Assembly (NCBI GenBank): GCA_019359435.1
Contig: JAHHHI010000076.1
Location: 1 to 64,000, forward strand
Origin: Kaiparowitsia implicata GSE-PSE-MK54-09C
GTDB lineage: Bacteria > Cyanobacteriota > Cyanobacteriia > Elainellales > Elainellaceae
Length of the DNA: 64,000 nt
Direction: 5' to 3'
The notes beneath the pieces were generated by a model. It worked only from the letters and a program-made list of their open reading frames with translations. It searched no databases and had not been told where the DNA came from. Below are positions 8,794-18,576 of this stretch, one piece after another. A program made the translations under genes and the position numbers. The stretch's first letter is position 1. Each line of letters starts with the position of its first letter.

Positions 8794-9369
8794 ATGGATA
8801 GTTTAGGGATTGAATTGATGTGGATAGGTAGCGCAATCGGGGCGGCGATCGCCCCTCTTCTGGCGGAGGCTAAAGAGTCCGGTGGATTCGGGCTTAACGC
8901 CGACATTCTTGAGACTAATTTGATCAATTTGATCATTATCATTGGGGTCTTAATTTATTTTGGCCGTGGCTTTTTGGGAAAGACCTTGTCAGAGCGGCGA
9001 TCGCAAATCGAAGTAGCGCTGACAGAAGCCGAAACCCGCAAAAAACAAGCGGCATCCGCGTTAGCGGAAGAGCAGCAAAAGCTAGCTCAGGCTAAAGCAG
9101 AAGCAAACCGCATTCGAGCAGCGGCTGAAGAAACAGCTGAAAAAGCCCGAAATACTATTTTGGCTGAAAACGAAGTTGAACTGGTGCGAATGCAGGCTTC
9201 GGCAGCTCAAGACATCAATTCTCAGCAAGAGCGAATTATGCGAGAGCTGAGGCAACGAATTGCCGATCTGGCGGTTGCTCGGGCTGAAGAACAGCTGAAA
9301 TCGCAGATGCACGAGGGTGCACAGCAACAATTGATTGATCGCAGTATTTCGACTCTGGGAGGACGCTAA
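8794..9369 (+). CDS. atpF: ATP synthase F0 subunit b
   Basis: This is the peripheral stalk b subunit, 191 residues. A short N-terminal segment precedes the family signature GGFGLNADILETNLINL and the membrane helix IIIIGVLIYFGRGFLGK. A long Ala/Glu/Lys/Gln-rich coiled coil follows to the C-terminus (LSTLGGR-like end). I kept the ATG at 8794; an internal ATG at 8818 would shorten only the variable leader. Its stop TAA overlaps the delta start by one base (TAATG), which implies coupled translation. Confidence 0.95.
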   Translation: MDSLGIELMWIGSAIGAAIAPLLAEAKESGGFGLNADILETNLINLIIIIGVLIYFGRGFLGKTLSERRSQIEVALTEAETRKKQAASALAEEQQKLAQAKAEANRIRAAAEETAEKARNTILAENEVELVRMQASAAQDINSQQERIMRELRQRIADLAVARAEEQLKSQMHEGAQQQLIDRSISTLGGR

Positions 9370-9926
9370 TGAAAGGAGGTGCTGTAGCAAAAGAAGTGGT
9401 TGAGCCCTATGCTCAGGCGCTGATGGCGATCGCCCAGTCCCAAGATTTAGTCGACAAGTTTAACGAAGACGCGGCCTACCTGCTGGATCTCTTTAACTCT
9501 TCCAGCGAACTGCAGCAGTTTTTAGCCAATCCATTCACGCCTGTAGACGCCAAGAAAAGTGTCCTGCAGCAGATTGGCAGCGACCAAATACATCCCACCA
9601 TGCAGAACTTCATGGGGCTGTTGGTAGACCGTGGGCGCGTGCTGTTCTTGGGTGGCATGTGCAAGCAATATCAGTCGCTCGTGCGTGAACTCAGGCAGGT
9701 GGTTTTGGCAGAGGTGACCTCAGCGATAGAGCTAAATGATGAGCAGAAAGAGGCAGTGCGCCAAAAAGTGCTGCAGCTTCTGGATGTGCAGCAGGTTGAA
9801 CTAGAAACTTCGGTCAATCCAGACCTCATCGGCGGCGTCATCATTCAAGTGGGTTCCCAGGTGTTTGACGCGAGCTTGCGGGGGCAACTGCGTCGGTTAG
9901 GGGTTAGCTTGTCTTCTAGCATTTAG
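9369..9926 (+). CDS. atpH: ATP synthase F1 subunit delta
   Basis: Subunit delta (atpD in cyanobacterial nomenclature) joins the top of alpha3beta3 to the b/b' stalk. It has 185 residues, with a helical N-terminal domain (VVEPYAQALMAIAQSQDLVDKF) and the C-terminal signature VNPDLIGGVIIQVGSQVFDASLRGQL. The ATG overlaps the b stop by one base. A 131-bp spacer follows before alpha. Confidence 0.96.
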   Translation: MKGGAVAKEVVEPYAQALMAIAQSQDLVDKFNEDAAYLLDLFNSSSELQQFLANPFTPVDAKKSVLQQIGSDQIHPTMQNFMGLLVDRGRVLFLGGMCKQYQSLVRELRQVVLAEVTSAIELNDEQKEAVRQKVLQLLDVQQVELETSVNPDLIGGVIIQVGSQVFDASLRGQLRRLGVSLSSSI

Positions 9927-10057
9927 CGCTCATCGGGATCATTCCTCTTGATATCTTGGTTCCGTTACTTGGCGTTATTGGATTGGTTTGCTCTGGCCTT
10001 CAGCAGTTGCATGTCCTGCAGTATTTAGTCCTTCATTGTTAGCGAGAGATAGCAGTT

Positions 10058-11575
10058 ATGGTAGCAATTAGACCCGACGAAATTAGCAGCATTATTCGGC
10101 AGCAGATTGAGCAGTACGACCAAGATGTAAAGGTGTCTAATGTTGGCACTGTTTTGCAGGTGGGAGATGGTATTTCCCGCGTCTATGGTCTAGACAACGT
10201 CATGGCCTCCGAATTGCTGGAATTTGAAGATGGCACCGTTGGGATTGCCCAGAACCTAGAAGAAGACAACGTTGGTGTGGTGTTGTTTGGTCAGGGTCTA
10301 GGCATCCAAGAAGGCAGTGCGGTGCGCTCCACTGGCAAGATTGCGGCGGTTCCCGTGGGGGATGCCATGATTGGGCGGGTGGTGGATTCGCTCGGTCGCC
10401 CGGTAGATGGTAAGGGTGAAATTCAAACCAGTGAAACCCGCCTCATTGAATCGCCTGCACCCGGAATCATTGCCCGGAAGTCAGTGTATGAGCCGATGGC
10501 AACCGGGATTACGGCCATTGACGCGATGATCCCCGTGGGTCGAGGCCAGCGGGAGCTAATCATTGGCGATCGCCAAACCGGCAAAACCACTATCGCCGTT
10601 GACACGATCCTGAACCAAAAAGGGCAGGACGTGATTTGCGTATACGTGGCCATCGGTCAGAAAGCATCGACTGTGGCTCAAGTGGTGCAGGTGCTCGAAG
10701 ATCGGGGCGCATTGGATTACACCATTGTGGTGGATGCTAATGCCAACGATGCGGCCGCGCTTCAATACCTCGCGCCCTACACTGGGGCATCCCTTGCAGA
10801 ATATTTTATGTATAAGGGCAAGGCAACGCTGGTGGTCTACGATGACCTTTCTAAGCATGCTCAGGCCTACCGCCAAATGTCGCTGCTGTTGCGTCGTCCT
10901 CCTGGTCGTGAAGCCTATCCGGGTGATGTGTTCTATCTCCACTCGCGCTTGCTAGAGCGAGCCGCTAAGCTTAGCCCTGCGCTTGGAGAAGGCAGCATGA
11001 CGGCGTTGCCGATTATTGAAACCTTGGCGGGGGACGTGTCGGCTTACATTCCTACCAATGTGATTTCAATTACCGACGGTCAGATCTTCCTGTCGTCTGA
11101 CTTGTTCAACTCTGGCATTCGCCCTGCCATTAACGCGGGTATTTCGGTGTCACGAGTTGGCTCGGCTGCCCAGACGAAGGCGATGAAGAAGGTGGCTGGC
11201 AAGCTGAAGCTGGAACTGGCTCAGTATGACGAACTAAAGGCGTTTGCTCAGTTTGCGTCTGATTTGGACAAAGCCACCCAGAACCAATTGGCGCGGGGTG
11301 CGCGACTGCAGGAACTGCTGAAGCAGCCTGCCTCTGCCCCGTTGCCGTTAGAAGAGCAGGTTGCCATTATCTATGCCGGCATCAACGGCTATATGGATGA
11401 GGTGCCGGTTGCAAAGGTGACGGCCTTTACCAAAGGTCTGCGGGAGTACCTCAAAACCAGTGCTCCTAAGTTTGGTGAGATTATCCGCGCTGAGAAGCAG
11501 TTGACGGATGATGCAGTAGAAGCGCTGAAGAGTGCGATCGCCGATTTCACGAAGACCTTCATGGCTTCTGTCTAA
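10058..11575 (+). CDS. atpA: ATP synthase F1 subunit alpha
   Basis: This is the non-catalytic nucleotide-binding subunit of F1, 505 residues, standard length. The beta-barrel domain occupies about residues 25-95. The P-loop GDRQTGKT sits near 170. The alpha signature [17 protein letters not shown] sits near 365-380, and the helical C-terminal domain ends TKTFMASV. The start [18 protein letters not shown] is typical of cyanobacteria and chloroplasts. The catalytic beta and epsilon genes are not in the window, as expected, since cyanobacteria place them in a separate operon. Confidence 0.98.
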   Translation: MVAIRPDEISSIIRQQIEQYDQDVKVSNVGTVLQVGDGISRVYGLDNVMASELLEFEDGTVGIAQNLEEDNVGVVLFGQGLGIQEGSAVRSTGKIAAVPVGDAMIGRVVDSLGRPVDGKGEIQTSETRLIESPAPGIIARKSVYEPMATGITAIDAMIPVGRGQRELIIGDRQTGKTTIAVDTILNQKGQDVICVYVAIGQKASTVAQVVQVLEDRGALDYTIVVDANANDAAALQYLAPYTGASLAEYFMYKGKATLVVYDDLSKHAQAYRQMSLLLRRPPGREAYPGDVFYLHSRLLERAAKLSPALGEGSMTALPIIETLAGDVSAYIPTNVISITDGQIFLSSDLFNSGIRPAINAGISVSRVGSAAQTKAMKKVAGKLKLELAQYDELKAFAQFASDLDKATQNQLARGARLQELLKQPASAPLPLEEQVAIIYAGINGYMDEVPVAKVTAFTKGLREYLKTSAPKFGEIIRAEKQLTDDAVEALKSAIADFTKTFMASV

Positions 11576-11661
11576 ATGTTGCAGCAGCGGTTGAGTCGGT
11601 TGGGGTAACTTACTGGCTCGACTGCTGTTTGCTAGTTCTCAGCGATTTAAGGTAAGACCCT

Positions 11662-12612
11662 ATGCCAAATCTCAAAGCCATTCGCGATCGCATCAAATCC
11701 GTTAAAAATACGCGCAAGATCACCGAAGCGATGCGCCTCGTGGCCGCGGCTAAAGTTCGTCGTGCCCAAGAACAGGTGCTGGCAACCCGTCCCTTTGCCG
11801 ATCGGCTGGCTCAGGTGCTATTCAACCTGCAAACTCGGCTGAAGTTTGAGGATGCGGATCTGCCCTTGCTGCGTCAGCGAGAGGTGAAAACGGTCGGACT
11901 GTTGGTTATTTCGGGCGATCGCGGCCTCTGCGGTGGCTATAACAGCAGCATTATCAAACGGGCTGAAACGCGGGCCAAAGAGCTCTCTAAAGATGGAATC
12001 AACTACAAGCTGGTGCTGGTCGGGCGGAAGGTAGTGCAGTACTTCCAGCGTCGCGATCAGCCAATTGCGGCTTCTTTTACGGGCTTGGAACAGGTGCCCA
12101 CGGCAGAAGAAGCGTCTAAGATTGCTGATGAGTTGCTCTCTCTCTTTTTGTCAGAAGAGGTGGATCGGGTTGAGTTGATCTATACCAAGTTTGTCTCGCT
12201 GGTGAGTTCTCGCCCAGTAGTGCAGACCTTGTTGCCGCTTGATCCCCAAGGATTAGAGCCAAAAGACGATGAGATCTTTCGCCTGACCAGTCGCGCTGGC
12301 ACGTTCCAGGTGGAACGCGAAAAGGTGGCGTCTTCTACGCTGACGGCCTTGCCACAAGATATGCTGTTTGAGCAAGACCCAGTGCAGATTCTGGATGCCC
12401 TGTTGCCGCTCTACCTGAATAACCAACTGCTGCGGGCTTTGCAAGAGTCTTCAGCAAGTGAGTTAGCCGCCCGGATGACGGCGATGAACAATGCTAGCGA
12501 CAACGCCTCCCAGTTAATCTCTAGCCTTACGATTTCCTACAATAAGGCGCGTCAGGCGTCGATTACCCAAGAGATTTTAGAAGTGGTGGGTGGTGCAGAG
12601 GCGCTGCAATAG
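11662..12612 (+). CDS. atpC: ATP synthase F1 subunit gamma
   Basis: This is the central rotating shaft (atpG in E. coli naming). The 316-residue product has the N-terminal coiled coil ([20 protein letters not shown]), the [10 protein letters not shown] signature near 90 and the C-terminal [18 protein letters not shown] helix. Around residues 195-225 it carries the photosynthetic-lineage insertion ([20 protein letters not shown]). That insertion lacks the two-Cys redox switch of plant gamma, as is usual in cyanobacteria. It is the last gene of the operon; a strong hairpin follows 31 bp after the stop. Confidence 0.97.
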   Translation: MPNLKAIRDRIKSVKNTRKITEAMRLVAAAKVRRAQEQVLATRPFADRLAQVLFNLQTRLKFEDADLPLLRQREVKTVGLLVISGDRGLCGGYNSSIIKRAETRAKELSKDGINYKLVLVGRKVVQYFQRRDQPIAASFTGLEQVPTAEEASKIADELLSLFLSEEVDRVELIYTKFVSLVSSRPVVQTLLPLDPQGLEPKDDEIFRLTSRAGTFQVEREKVASSTLTALPQDMLFEQDPVQILDALLPLYLNNQLLRALQESSASELAARMTAMNNASDNASQLISSLTISYNKARQASITQEILEVVGGAEALQ

Positions 12613-12642
12613 AGAACGCTTGACGCATTTGATTGATTATGT

Positions 12643-12683
12643 ATAACAGAGGCACCCCGACTTCGTCGGGGTGCCTCTGTTAT
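12643..12683. terminator. atp operon terminator hairpin, 19-bp perfect stem
   Basis: The arms 12643-12661 and 12665-12683 are exact reverse complements (ATAACAGAGGCACCCCGAC) with loop TTC. It follows the gamma stop by 31 bp and precedes a convergent gene, so it probably terminates both. It abuts a MITE-like repeat at 12684. Confidence 0.8.
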
Positions 12684-12732
12684 GACGTCAAATTCGGGTT
12701 AAGAGGGTTTGAGCTTATCCCGAACTCAAGTT
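12684..12732 (-). mobile_element. MITE-like repeat, copy 4 (reverse orientation)
   Basis: Read on the minus strand, this 49-bp copy starts AACTTGAGTTCGGGATAAG, continues GCTCAAACCCTCTTAACC and ends TTTGACGTC. It matches the copies at 15541, 31401 and 47907 with several substitutions. I see no matching flanking duplication, so it is probably an old insertion. One end touches the atp terminator hairpin. Confidence 0.65.
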
Positions 12733-12792
12733 GTAATAAATAATCAGCAGCAATCTATTAATCTTCTGAACTAGGTCATGTTGCCGTGGGGG

Positions 12793-15015
12793 CTAGCGGC
12801 CTAAGCCCAGCGCAAACTCAATCTGATCGGCCCAGTCTGGGAAGTCGATTAGTGGGTTTCGTGTGCCTTGGCGAGATGGACGGGCGATCGCCCCATTGCG
12901 ATGCCGTTCATACTCTGTGACCGGAAAGCGGCGATGCCAGTTCAGCAGAACTTCCAGACTTTCTGCCTTGTATTCTTGACTTGTGTTGTTGATATCGCCG
13001 GGATACCGCAGCAAAAAATAGAGTGTGGCCCGTGCCGCCTCACCCTTGCCTGATTCTGGCTCAAACAGGCGACCCACTGCTTTGCCACAGTCGGTGCGAA
13101 TCGTCTCGCCATAATCGGGGAAATCGAAATAGGGCTGGTTGCCACGAAACGAATTGCATCGGCTCTCGCAGGTGAACAGGTGGTGTAGATCTCCCCGCAT
13201 AGGTTGGCCCCGGTTATACCACGACTGAGGCACCACATGTTCGCAGTTGTAGGGCAGCAGCGATTCTAACAGCTCGATTTCGGTTGCAATCTGCTCGTCC
13301 GTCAGACCTTCCTTTACGATCTTTTCGCGCAGCCGTTCTGCCCGCAGACGCTCCATCCGCAGCGATTCTTGAATGATTTGCTCTGGGCTAAATTCTAGCT
13401 GTGAATAAATGCTGCGCAGCTTCAGATTTGGCTGCAAGTCTACCCAAGGATAAAGATGGGCGCTGGGGCGATAGCCCAGTACGCGCGCGTGGGTTTGTTC
13501 GAGCAGTTGATTGAGCTGGTGGAACCGCTCAGCAGGACTGAGGCAGGCAAACTGGGGCGCAATGTCGCGATAGTAGTCGTCGCGATCGCTCAAATCTGCT
13601 GCCTCATCGTAATAGACAATCTCGCCGCGTCGAAGTTGTTCGAGTAGCTCAAAATCCTGCCGCAGGTCGGCATCGCTATCGTCATCCCCCAACCAATCAT
13701 CTAGGTTTAGCCCATCTGAACTATCGGGCTCAGAGGGGGCATCGTCAAATGCAGGCGGGCTGGGCGGTAGCGCTGGGGGAAGAGGAACCTCTGCTGTGGG
13801 CGTGGTATTGGGTGCGGGTGGGGCGATGGACTGGGGCACATTGCCTAACGACACCCCCACGTGGAGAGGAATCGTCCAGGTAGCGACGCCATGGGGATCG
13901 AGGTTTGGTAGAGCCACAGCCGGAGCGGTGGACAGGGTATCCAAGGCTGAGGAGCGATAGGGGCTAACGCGCGGCGGTGGCGTGCCATCAAATAGCTGCG
14001 ATCGCAGTTGCCGTTGAACCTGATTCAGGGATTGCTGCTGCTTAATGTGTTGAACAATGCGACTAATGCGAACCCCTTCATTGGCGATCCAATCGATCCG
14101 ATCATCTCCCATGGATGGAGTCCACAGTTGTCCATCCACCGTTAACGGATTGCCATTGTCATCGAGCCGAGGCACGCCGGAATGGTGCAACCCCAAAACT
14201 TCCCATTGGTCGTTGAACACGGGCGACCCAGATGAACCGGGGGCGGTGTCTGTTTGGTAGTGCAAAAAATCATCGAGCAAATCTACCAGACGGTTTTCGC
14301 GCAGCGCTAACTGCTTGGGTTCACCGCCAGGATGTTGAATGATATTGACGTACTCTCCCAAGATCACCTTGCCTTGATCTTCGATTAACCGATTCCAGCC
14401 AAACTGCTCGATTGTGCTGTGGCCTGATCCTGCAGACGGGCTAGGGTTGACGGTAACCAGCGTGTAATCTAGCGATGCACTGGTGAGGAAGAAATCCTCG
14501 GGGTTAAGGGAATAGGTAACAGAGGGCACTGTGGCGCCGCCCATACCCATTTGATAGTTGAATTCTGCTAAAGATAGGGCGGCTGTTTGGGGCTTTTCTA
14601 TCACATGGTTGTTCGTCATCATCAACCGGGGCGACACCATAAATCCGGTACCGTAGCCAATGATATTCTGACGGCGATCGCGCAACAGAATTCGACAGAC
14701 TGAATGGGATGCAGCCAATCCATATTCCAGATAGGCAATGCCCATCAGATCGTTTTGCCCCAGAATGCGCTCTTGCACTAGCTGGCGAAACTCATCATTG
14801 GGAATGATGGCCGTGGGCAGATTGGTCGCTTCGGTCAGAACATTAGCGGCAATGGGGTTGCGCGCCAGTCGCTCTAGGCGCCTGCCCACGCGTTCTGCGG
14901 TGTCCACCTCTAGCAGCTTGCCCTTGTCGAGCTTGCGCAGGTTGCTACTGCGGATCTTGGCGCGCTGCTGATAGCGCTCAACAGTGTCTTGGATGACGTG
15001 CTGGGGAATTGCCAT
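12793..15015 (-). CDS. Trypsin-like protease fused to an Endonuclease I-type nuclease
   Basis: This 740-residue protein has two enzymatic halves. Residues about 100-320 form a V8/trypsin-like serine protease. The triad is visible as His137 (MMTNNHVIE), Asp183 (SLDYTLV) and Ser262 (DTAPGSSGSPVF), followed by the family segment LGLHHSGVP. Residues about 340-480 are a Pro-rich then strongly acidic, probably flexible linker. Residues about 490-735 match Endonuclease I (EndA/Vvn-like, beta-beta-alpha metal nuclease): NCEHVVPQSW (His593), RGDLHHL, NSFRGN, and the closing QGTRNPLIDFPDWAD. There is no signal peptide or membrane span, so the nuclease appears to be intracellular or released by an unknown route. 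The ATG at 15015 starts a 90-residue charged helical N-terminus of unknown role. It is a single gene with no obvious partner. Related trypsin-like proteins carry other nuclease domains (recalled); this pairing is unusual to me. Confidence 0.88.
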   Translation of the reverse strand: MAIPQHVIQDTVERYQQRAKIRSSNLRKLDKGKLLEVDTAERVGRRLERLARNPIAANVLTEATNLPTAIIPNDEFRQLVQERILGQNDLMGIAYLEYGLAASHSVCRILLRDRRQNIIGYGTGFMVSPRLMMTNNHVIEKPQTAALSLAEFNYQMGMGGATVPSVTYSLNPEDFFLTSASLDYTLVTVNPSPSAGSGHSTIEQFGWNRLIEDQGKVILGEYVNIIQHPGGEPKQLALRENRLVDLLDDFLHYQTDTAPGSSGSPVFNDQWEVLGLHHSGVPRLDDNGNPLTVDGQLWTPSMGDDRIDWIANEGVRISRIVQHIKQQQSLNQVQRQLRSQLFDGTPPPRVSPYRSSALDTLSTAPAVALPNLDPHGVATWTIPLHVGVSLGNVPQSIAPPAPNTTPTAEVPLPPALPPSPPAFDDAPSEPDSSDGLNLDDWLGDDDSDADLRQDFELLEQLRRGEIVYYDEAADLSDRDDYYRDIAPQFACLSPAERFHQLNQLLEQTHARVLGYRPSAHLYPWVDLQPNLKLRSIYSQLEFSPEQIIQESLRMERLRAERLREKIVKEGLTDEQIATEIELLESLLPYNCEHVVPQSWYNRGQPMRGDLHHLFTCESRCNSFRGNQPYFDFPDYGETIRTDCGKAVGRLFEPESGKGEAARATLYFLLRYPGDINNTSQEYKAESLEVLLNWHRRFPVTEYERHRNGAIARPSRQGTRNPLIDFPDWADQIEFALGLGR

Positions 15016-15666
15016 CGACCTATCCTCGTGCTGTCTTTGTGGGGGATACTTCTTTCAGGGCCTACGCACGTCGGGCGACGTTCTGAGAGTGTTGGATGAT
15101 TTCGGGGAGACCTCCCCAAAACTATCCAACTGCGTCAGTCCCATCCTTTATTAAACTCAAGCTTGGTTAAGATACGTGGGTGGGGGGCACCCATCACGGC
15201 TGGTGTAATTGATAGAGCCATAAATCTAGCTATGACGCCTGAGACCTGGGATGAACCCGTTCCAGTGCAAGGGTATTCATCCCAGAAATAGCCCGATGCA
15301 ACACAGCGATGGTGTAGCAACAGGGCTACTCGTTAATAACAGCCTGGATGCTCTCTTTTTCGCAAGTATCGCGAATCATGACAGTTGGGTTAGCTGTTGC
15401 GGCTAAGGGGGCGATCGCCCACTAGCATGAATTTGGCATAGCCAGCACATACCGCCACTCGCCGTTGAAATACCGTTTCGGCGTCTTGAGGCGGATATCG
15501 CCAACAGCGATCAAATCTCAGCATGTCCCTCCCCTAAGCAACCTGAGCTCGGGATAAGCTCAAACCCTTAACCCGAACTGGCGTTGAGCAGTAGAACAAA
15601 CTGACGAAGGTTACGTGATGCAGCCAGTCCAACAGGGCACGAGCTTTTGCATCTGTCGGACTAACG
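15016..15666. other. 650-bp spacer with two hairpins and a MITE
   Basis: No gene is seen. At 15091-15130 a compound dyad (GTTGGAT/ATCCAAC enclosing GGGGAG/CTCCCC) lies 76-115 nt upstream of the protease-nuclease start, in its likely leader. At 15246-15285 a 10-bp stem (CTGGGATGAA/TTCATCCCAG) forms a second hairpin. A MITE-like repeat occupies 15541-15584. Either hairpin could be a terminator for the upstream GGDEF-EAL gene or a leader element. Confidence 0.5.
15541..15584 (+). mobile_element. MITE-like repeat, copy 1 (44 bp)
   Basis: It starts ACCTGAGCTCGGGATAAG and ends CTTAACCCGAACTGGCGT. The ends are imperfect inverted repeats. The flanks are TAAGCA (15535-15540) and TGAGCA (15585-15590), a 6-bp target duplication with one change. 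It has no internal coding capacity. Confidence 0.75.
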
Positions 15667-18576
15667 TTAATCGGGCCGCGTTGAGCCAGAGCCTAGCATT
15701 GCCGCATCGGCCTGTTGCTGTAGCAGAACCGCAACGGCTGTGGCGCTCAGGGGCTTGCCGAACAGGAACCCCTGCCCATATTCGCAGCCCATTGCCGCCA
15801 GAGATTCTGCCTGCTCTGCGGTTTCAACCCCTTCTGCCACCACGTCCATTTTGAGGTTGTGAGCCAAGGTGACGATTGTGCGAACCACCTCGGTGCTGTC
15901 TGTATCAATGCTCATATTTGAGACAAAGGAGCGGTCGATTTTGAGCGTGTTGATGGGGAAACGGCAAAGGTAGCTGAGGGATGAATACCCTGTGCCAAAA
16001 TCATCAATCACCAACCGCACCCCGAGCGATCGCACCTGATGCAGCACGTCAATCACCAGGTTGCCGCTGTCCATGATGGTGCTTTCGGTCAGCTCTAGCT
16101 TGAGGTTTGTGGGCAATAGTCCGGTGTCGGCCAGGATTGTTTGAACTTGCTGGCTTAGATCGGGGCGCACAAACTGACGGCTAGACAGGTTCACGTTCAT
16201 GGTGAGGGATTGGGCGATCGCCCACTGATCTTGCCATTGCCGCAGTTGGCGGCAGGCCTGACGCAAAATCCACCAGCCGAGGGGGATAATCAGCCCCGTT
16301 TCTTCTGCCATTTTGATAAACGTGCCGGGAGAAAGAAAGCCATTGCGCGGATGCTGCCACCGCGCCAGCGCTTCGAACCCGACGAGCGTTTGGGTCTCAA
16401 ACTGCACGATGGGTTGGTAATACAGCAATAGCTCTGAGTTTGAGTCTGAATTTGAGTCGGAGTCTGATTCTGCATCAGGGTCAAACTCGCTGCGGGTGAG
16501 CGCGGGCTGTTGCTCGTGGCTAATGGCACGACGCAGGTCGTTCTCTAGCTTGAGCCGGGCCAGCATGCGGTTGTGCATAGCGGGGTCAAACACCTCGTAG
16601 CGCGCCTTGCCTTGCGCTTTGGCGCGATGAACGGCTGTATCGGCATCTTGCAGCAGGCGCTCTGGTTGGTCGTATCGGCCAGAACTGAGGGCGATGCCCA
16701 AGCTAACGGAAATAAATACCTCGTGGTCGTGGATGGTGTAGGGCAGCGCCAGCATTTGCTGAATTTGCTCTGCTAGGCGCGTGGCATCGCGCGCGTGCTC
16801 TAACTGGTCTAGAAAAATGACAAATTCATCCCCCGATAGCCGTGCCAGTTCTGCATTGCTGGGGAGAAAGCCTTTAAGTCGATGGGCGATCGCAATTAAC
16901 AGCTGGTCACCAATGGCATTCCCCAAGCTGTTGTTGACGACCTGAAACCGATCCACATCCACCAGCACCACCCCAAACACATAGAGCGGGGTGCTTTGGG
17001 CATGGGCGATCGCCTCTCGTAACCGCTCAATCAAAAAGACGCGATTGGGTAAATCGGTCAGATCATCGTAGTAGGCATTGCGCCACAGCTTTGCTTCGAT
17101 CCGCTTGCGATCGGTGATATCCAACTGCGAGCCCGCCATGCGATAGGGGCGATTGCGGCGATCGCGCGCACTCACACCGCGACACAGCATCCAGCGATAG
17201 CATCCATCGTGATGCAGCATCCGATATTCCTGCTCAAGCTGCTCGCTCTGGCCCATCAGGTGTCGATCGATCGCCTCTTTGAGGGTGGCCAAATCATCGG
17301 GATGCACTCGGCTGTACCAATCTTCGAGGCGATCGCCCACGGTTCCAGCCTCATAGCCCAGCATCTCCTGCCAGCGGGCCGAATAGTAGATCCGCTGCGT
17401 CCGCACGTTCCAGTCCCATAGGCCCCCATTGGAAGACCGCACCGCTAAGGCATAGCGCTCCTCGCTTTGCCGCAGCAGCCAATTCACCCGCATCTGCTCC
17501 TTCAGCTCTACCATGGCGCTGGTGAGGCTCACCAGCATGAGTGGAATGGCCACCGGCACCCAGTAGGCCTCCTGAAACAGCAGCAGGCTTACCAGCCCCC
17601 AGCCCAGCAGTAACAGCAGCCATAGCGATAGGCGATGCTCTAGCTTCCATTGGTTTGACAGCCAACTCAGCCCTGGCCCCCCCAGCAGCAACAGCAACAG
17701 CAACCAGTGCACCCCCAGCCGCTGGAGAGAATTTTTATCTAATAAATTATTGATGGCCGTGAAGTCAAGATAGGCTTCTCCGGCAGGTTGGTCGCGGTTG
17801 AACGGCGTTTGTAGCGTATTGAGGCCGCCGTTGGCTAGACCAATCAGCACCAGCTTGCCCTGCAGGGCCTCGGGCGGCACCTCTCCCTGTATCACCTGTT
17901 GAAAACTGTAGTGGGGGGAATGACTCAGGTCGCCAATCCAGTTCACCCAAAGCCACTGATCTGCGTTGGGCAGCAGGTCGGTTGCGTCTGGCTCGTCTAG
18001 AAACTGCTGGGCTGCGACGAGGGCTAAGGCGGGCACCTCGCGCCGTCTTAGGTCAATGTGCCGCACGACGCCATCTGACTCTTTGCGATGGTTGATGTGC
18101 CCAAGGTCGGTGGCGACCGCGCGCAGCACCGCATTGGGCAACACCGCTTGCCTCTCTTCCGTCCATGACTGGGCCAGCACCACCGCGTTGAACTGGGCCA
18201 GCACCGCTGCCAGCGCTGCATCGTTGGGGTCAGACTCGGGCAGTAAGAGCTGGATGGCGACGACTTTGGGCTGGGCAGGGGCCAGGGTTGTCAGCACAGC
18301 AGTGAGGCGATCGCGCAATCGGGGAAACTGGCTGTCGGCGGTTTGGGATTCTTCTAGCTCGATCAGCACAATGCGATCGCTCCAGGGCAGATCCCCCCGC
18401 ACCTGAAACAATGCATCATAGGCGAGATATTCGAGCGATCGCCCGACGCCCAGCAGCACCAGCAGCCACAGCAGCGCCAGCGCCAGCAGCCCAGGCAGCA
18501 GCCTGCCCCCCAGCCGCGCGATGCCCCCTCCCTCATGCCGCCTCTGCGCAATAGTATCCAGCCAACGATTGATCAT
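15667..18576 (-). CDS. CHASE2-PAS-GGDEF-EAL cyclic-di-GMP protein
   Basis: This is a membrane sensor predicted to make and/or degrade cyclic di-GMP. From the ATG at 18576 it has 969 residues. A first membrane helix (about 26-45) precedes an extracytoplasmic CHASE2 sensor (about 50-285) and a group of three membrane helices (about 289-355). A PAS domain follows (about 370-495, ending QLDITDRKRIE). Then come a GGDEF domain with the variant SGDEF (581-585) and an EAL domain (GFEALARWQHP near 735, DDFGTGYSS, KIDRSFV). The cyclase I-site RxxD is absent. Between GGDEF and EAL, at residues about 688-715, is a low-complexity Ser/Asp/Asn insertion. The open frame extends 56 codons further upstream, but those residues look non-coding. 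No ribosome site is obvious. It is transcribed alone. Confidence 0.9.
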   Translation of the reverse strand: MINRWLDTIAQRRHEGGGIARLGGRLLPGLLALALLWLLVLLGVGRSLEYLAYDALFQVRGDLPWSDRIVLIELEESQTADSQFPRLRDRLTAVLTTLAPAQPKVVAIQLLLPESDPNDAALAAVLAQFNAVVLAQSWTEERQAVLPNAVLRAVATDLGHINHRKESDGVVRHIDLRRREVPALALVAAQQFLDEPDATDLLPNADQWLWVNWIGDLSHSPHYSFQQVIQGEVPPEALQGKLVLIGLANGGLNTLQTPFNRDQPAGEAYLDFTAINNLLDKNSLQRLGVHWLLLLLLLGGPGLSWLSNQWKLEHRLSLWLLLLLGWGLVSLLLFQEAYWVPVAIPLMLVSLTSAMVELKEQMRVNWLLRQSEERYALAVRSSNGGLWDWNVRTQRIYYSARWQEMLGYEAGTVGDRLEDWYSRVHPDDLATLKEAIDRHLMGQSEQLEQEYRMLHHDGCYRWMLCRGVSARDRRNRPYRMAGSQLDITDRKRIEAKLWRNAYYDDLTDLPNRVFLIERLREAIAHAQSTPLYVFGVVLVDVDRFQVVNNSLGNAIGDQLLIAIAHRLKGFLPSNAELARLSGDEFVIFLDQLEHARDATRLAEQIQQMLALPYTIHDHEVFISVSLGIALSSGRYDQPERLLQDADTAVHRAKAQGKARYEVFDPAMHNRMLARLKLENDLRRAISHEQQPALTRSEFDPDAESDSDSNSDSNSELLLYYQPIVQFETQTLVGFEALARWQHPRNGFLSPGTFIKMAEETGLIIPLGWWILRQACRQLRQWQDQWAIAQSLTMNVNLSSRQFVRPDLSQQVQTILADTGLLPTNLKLELTESTIMDSGNLVIDVLHQVRSLGVRLVIDDFGTGYSSLSYLCRFPINTLKIDRSFVSNMSIDTDSTEVVRTIVTLAHNLKMDVVAEGVETAEQAESLAAMGCEYGQGFLFGKPLSATAVAVLLQQQADAAMLGSGSTRPD
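16432..16515. repeat. Degenerate short tandem repeat coding a Ser/Asp linker
   Basis: Within the CHASE2-GGDEF-EAL gene, 16432-16515 contains repeated GAGTCTGA/GAGTTTGA-like units. They encode an acidic Ser/Asp/Asn run where related proteins have almost no linker. It looks like repeat expansion within the coding frame. Confidence 0.6.
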
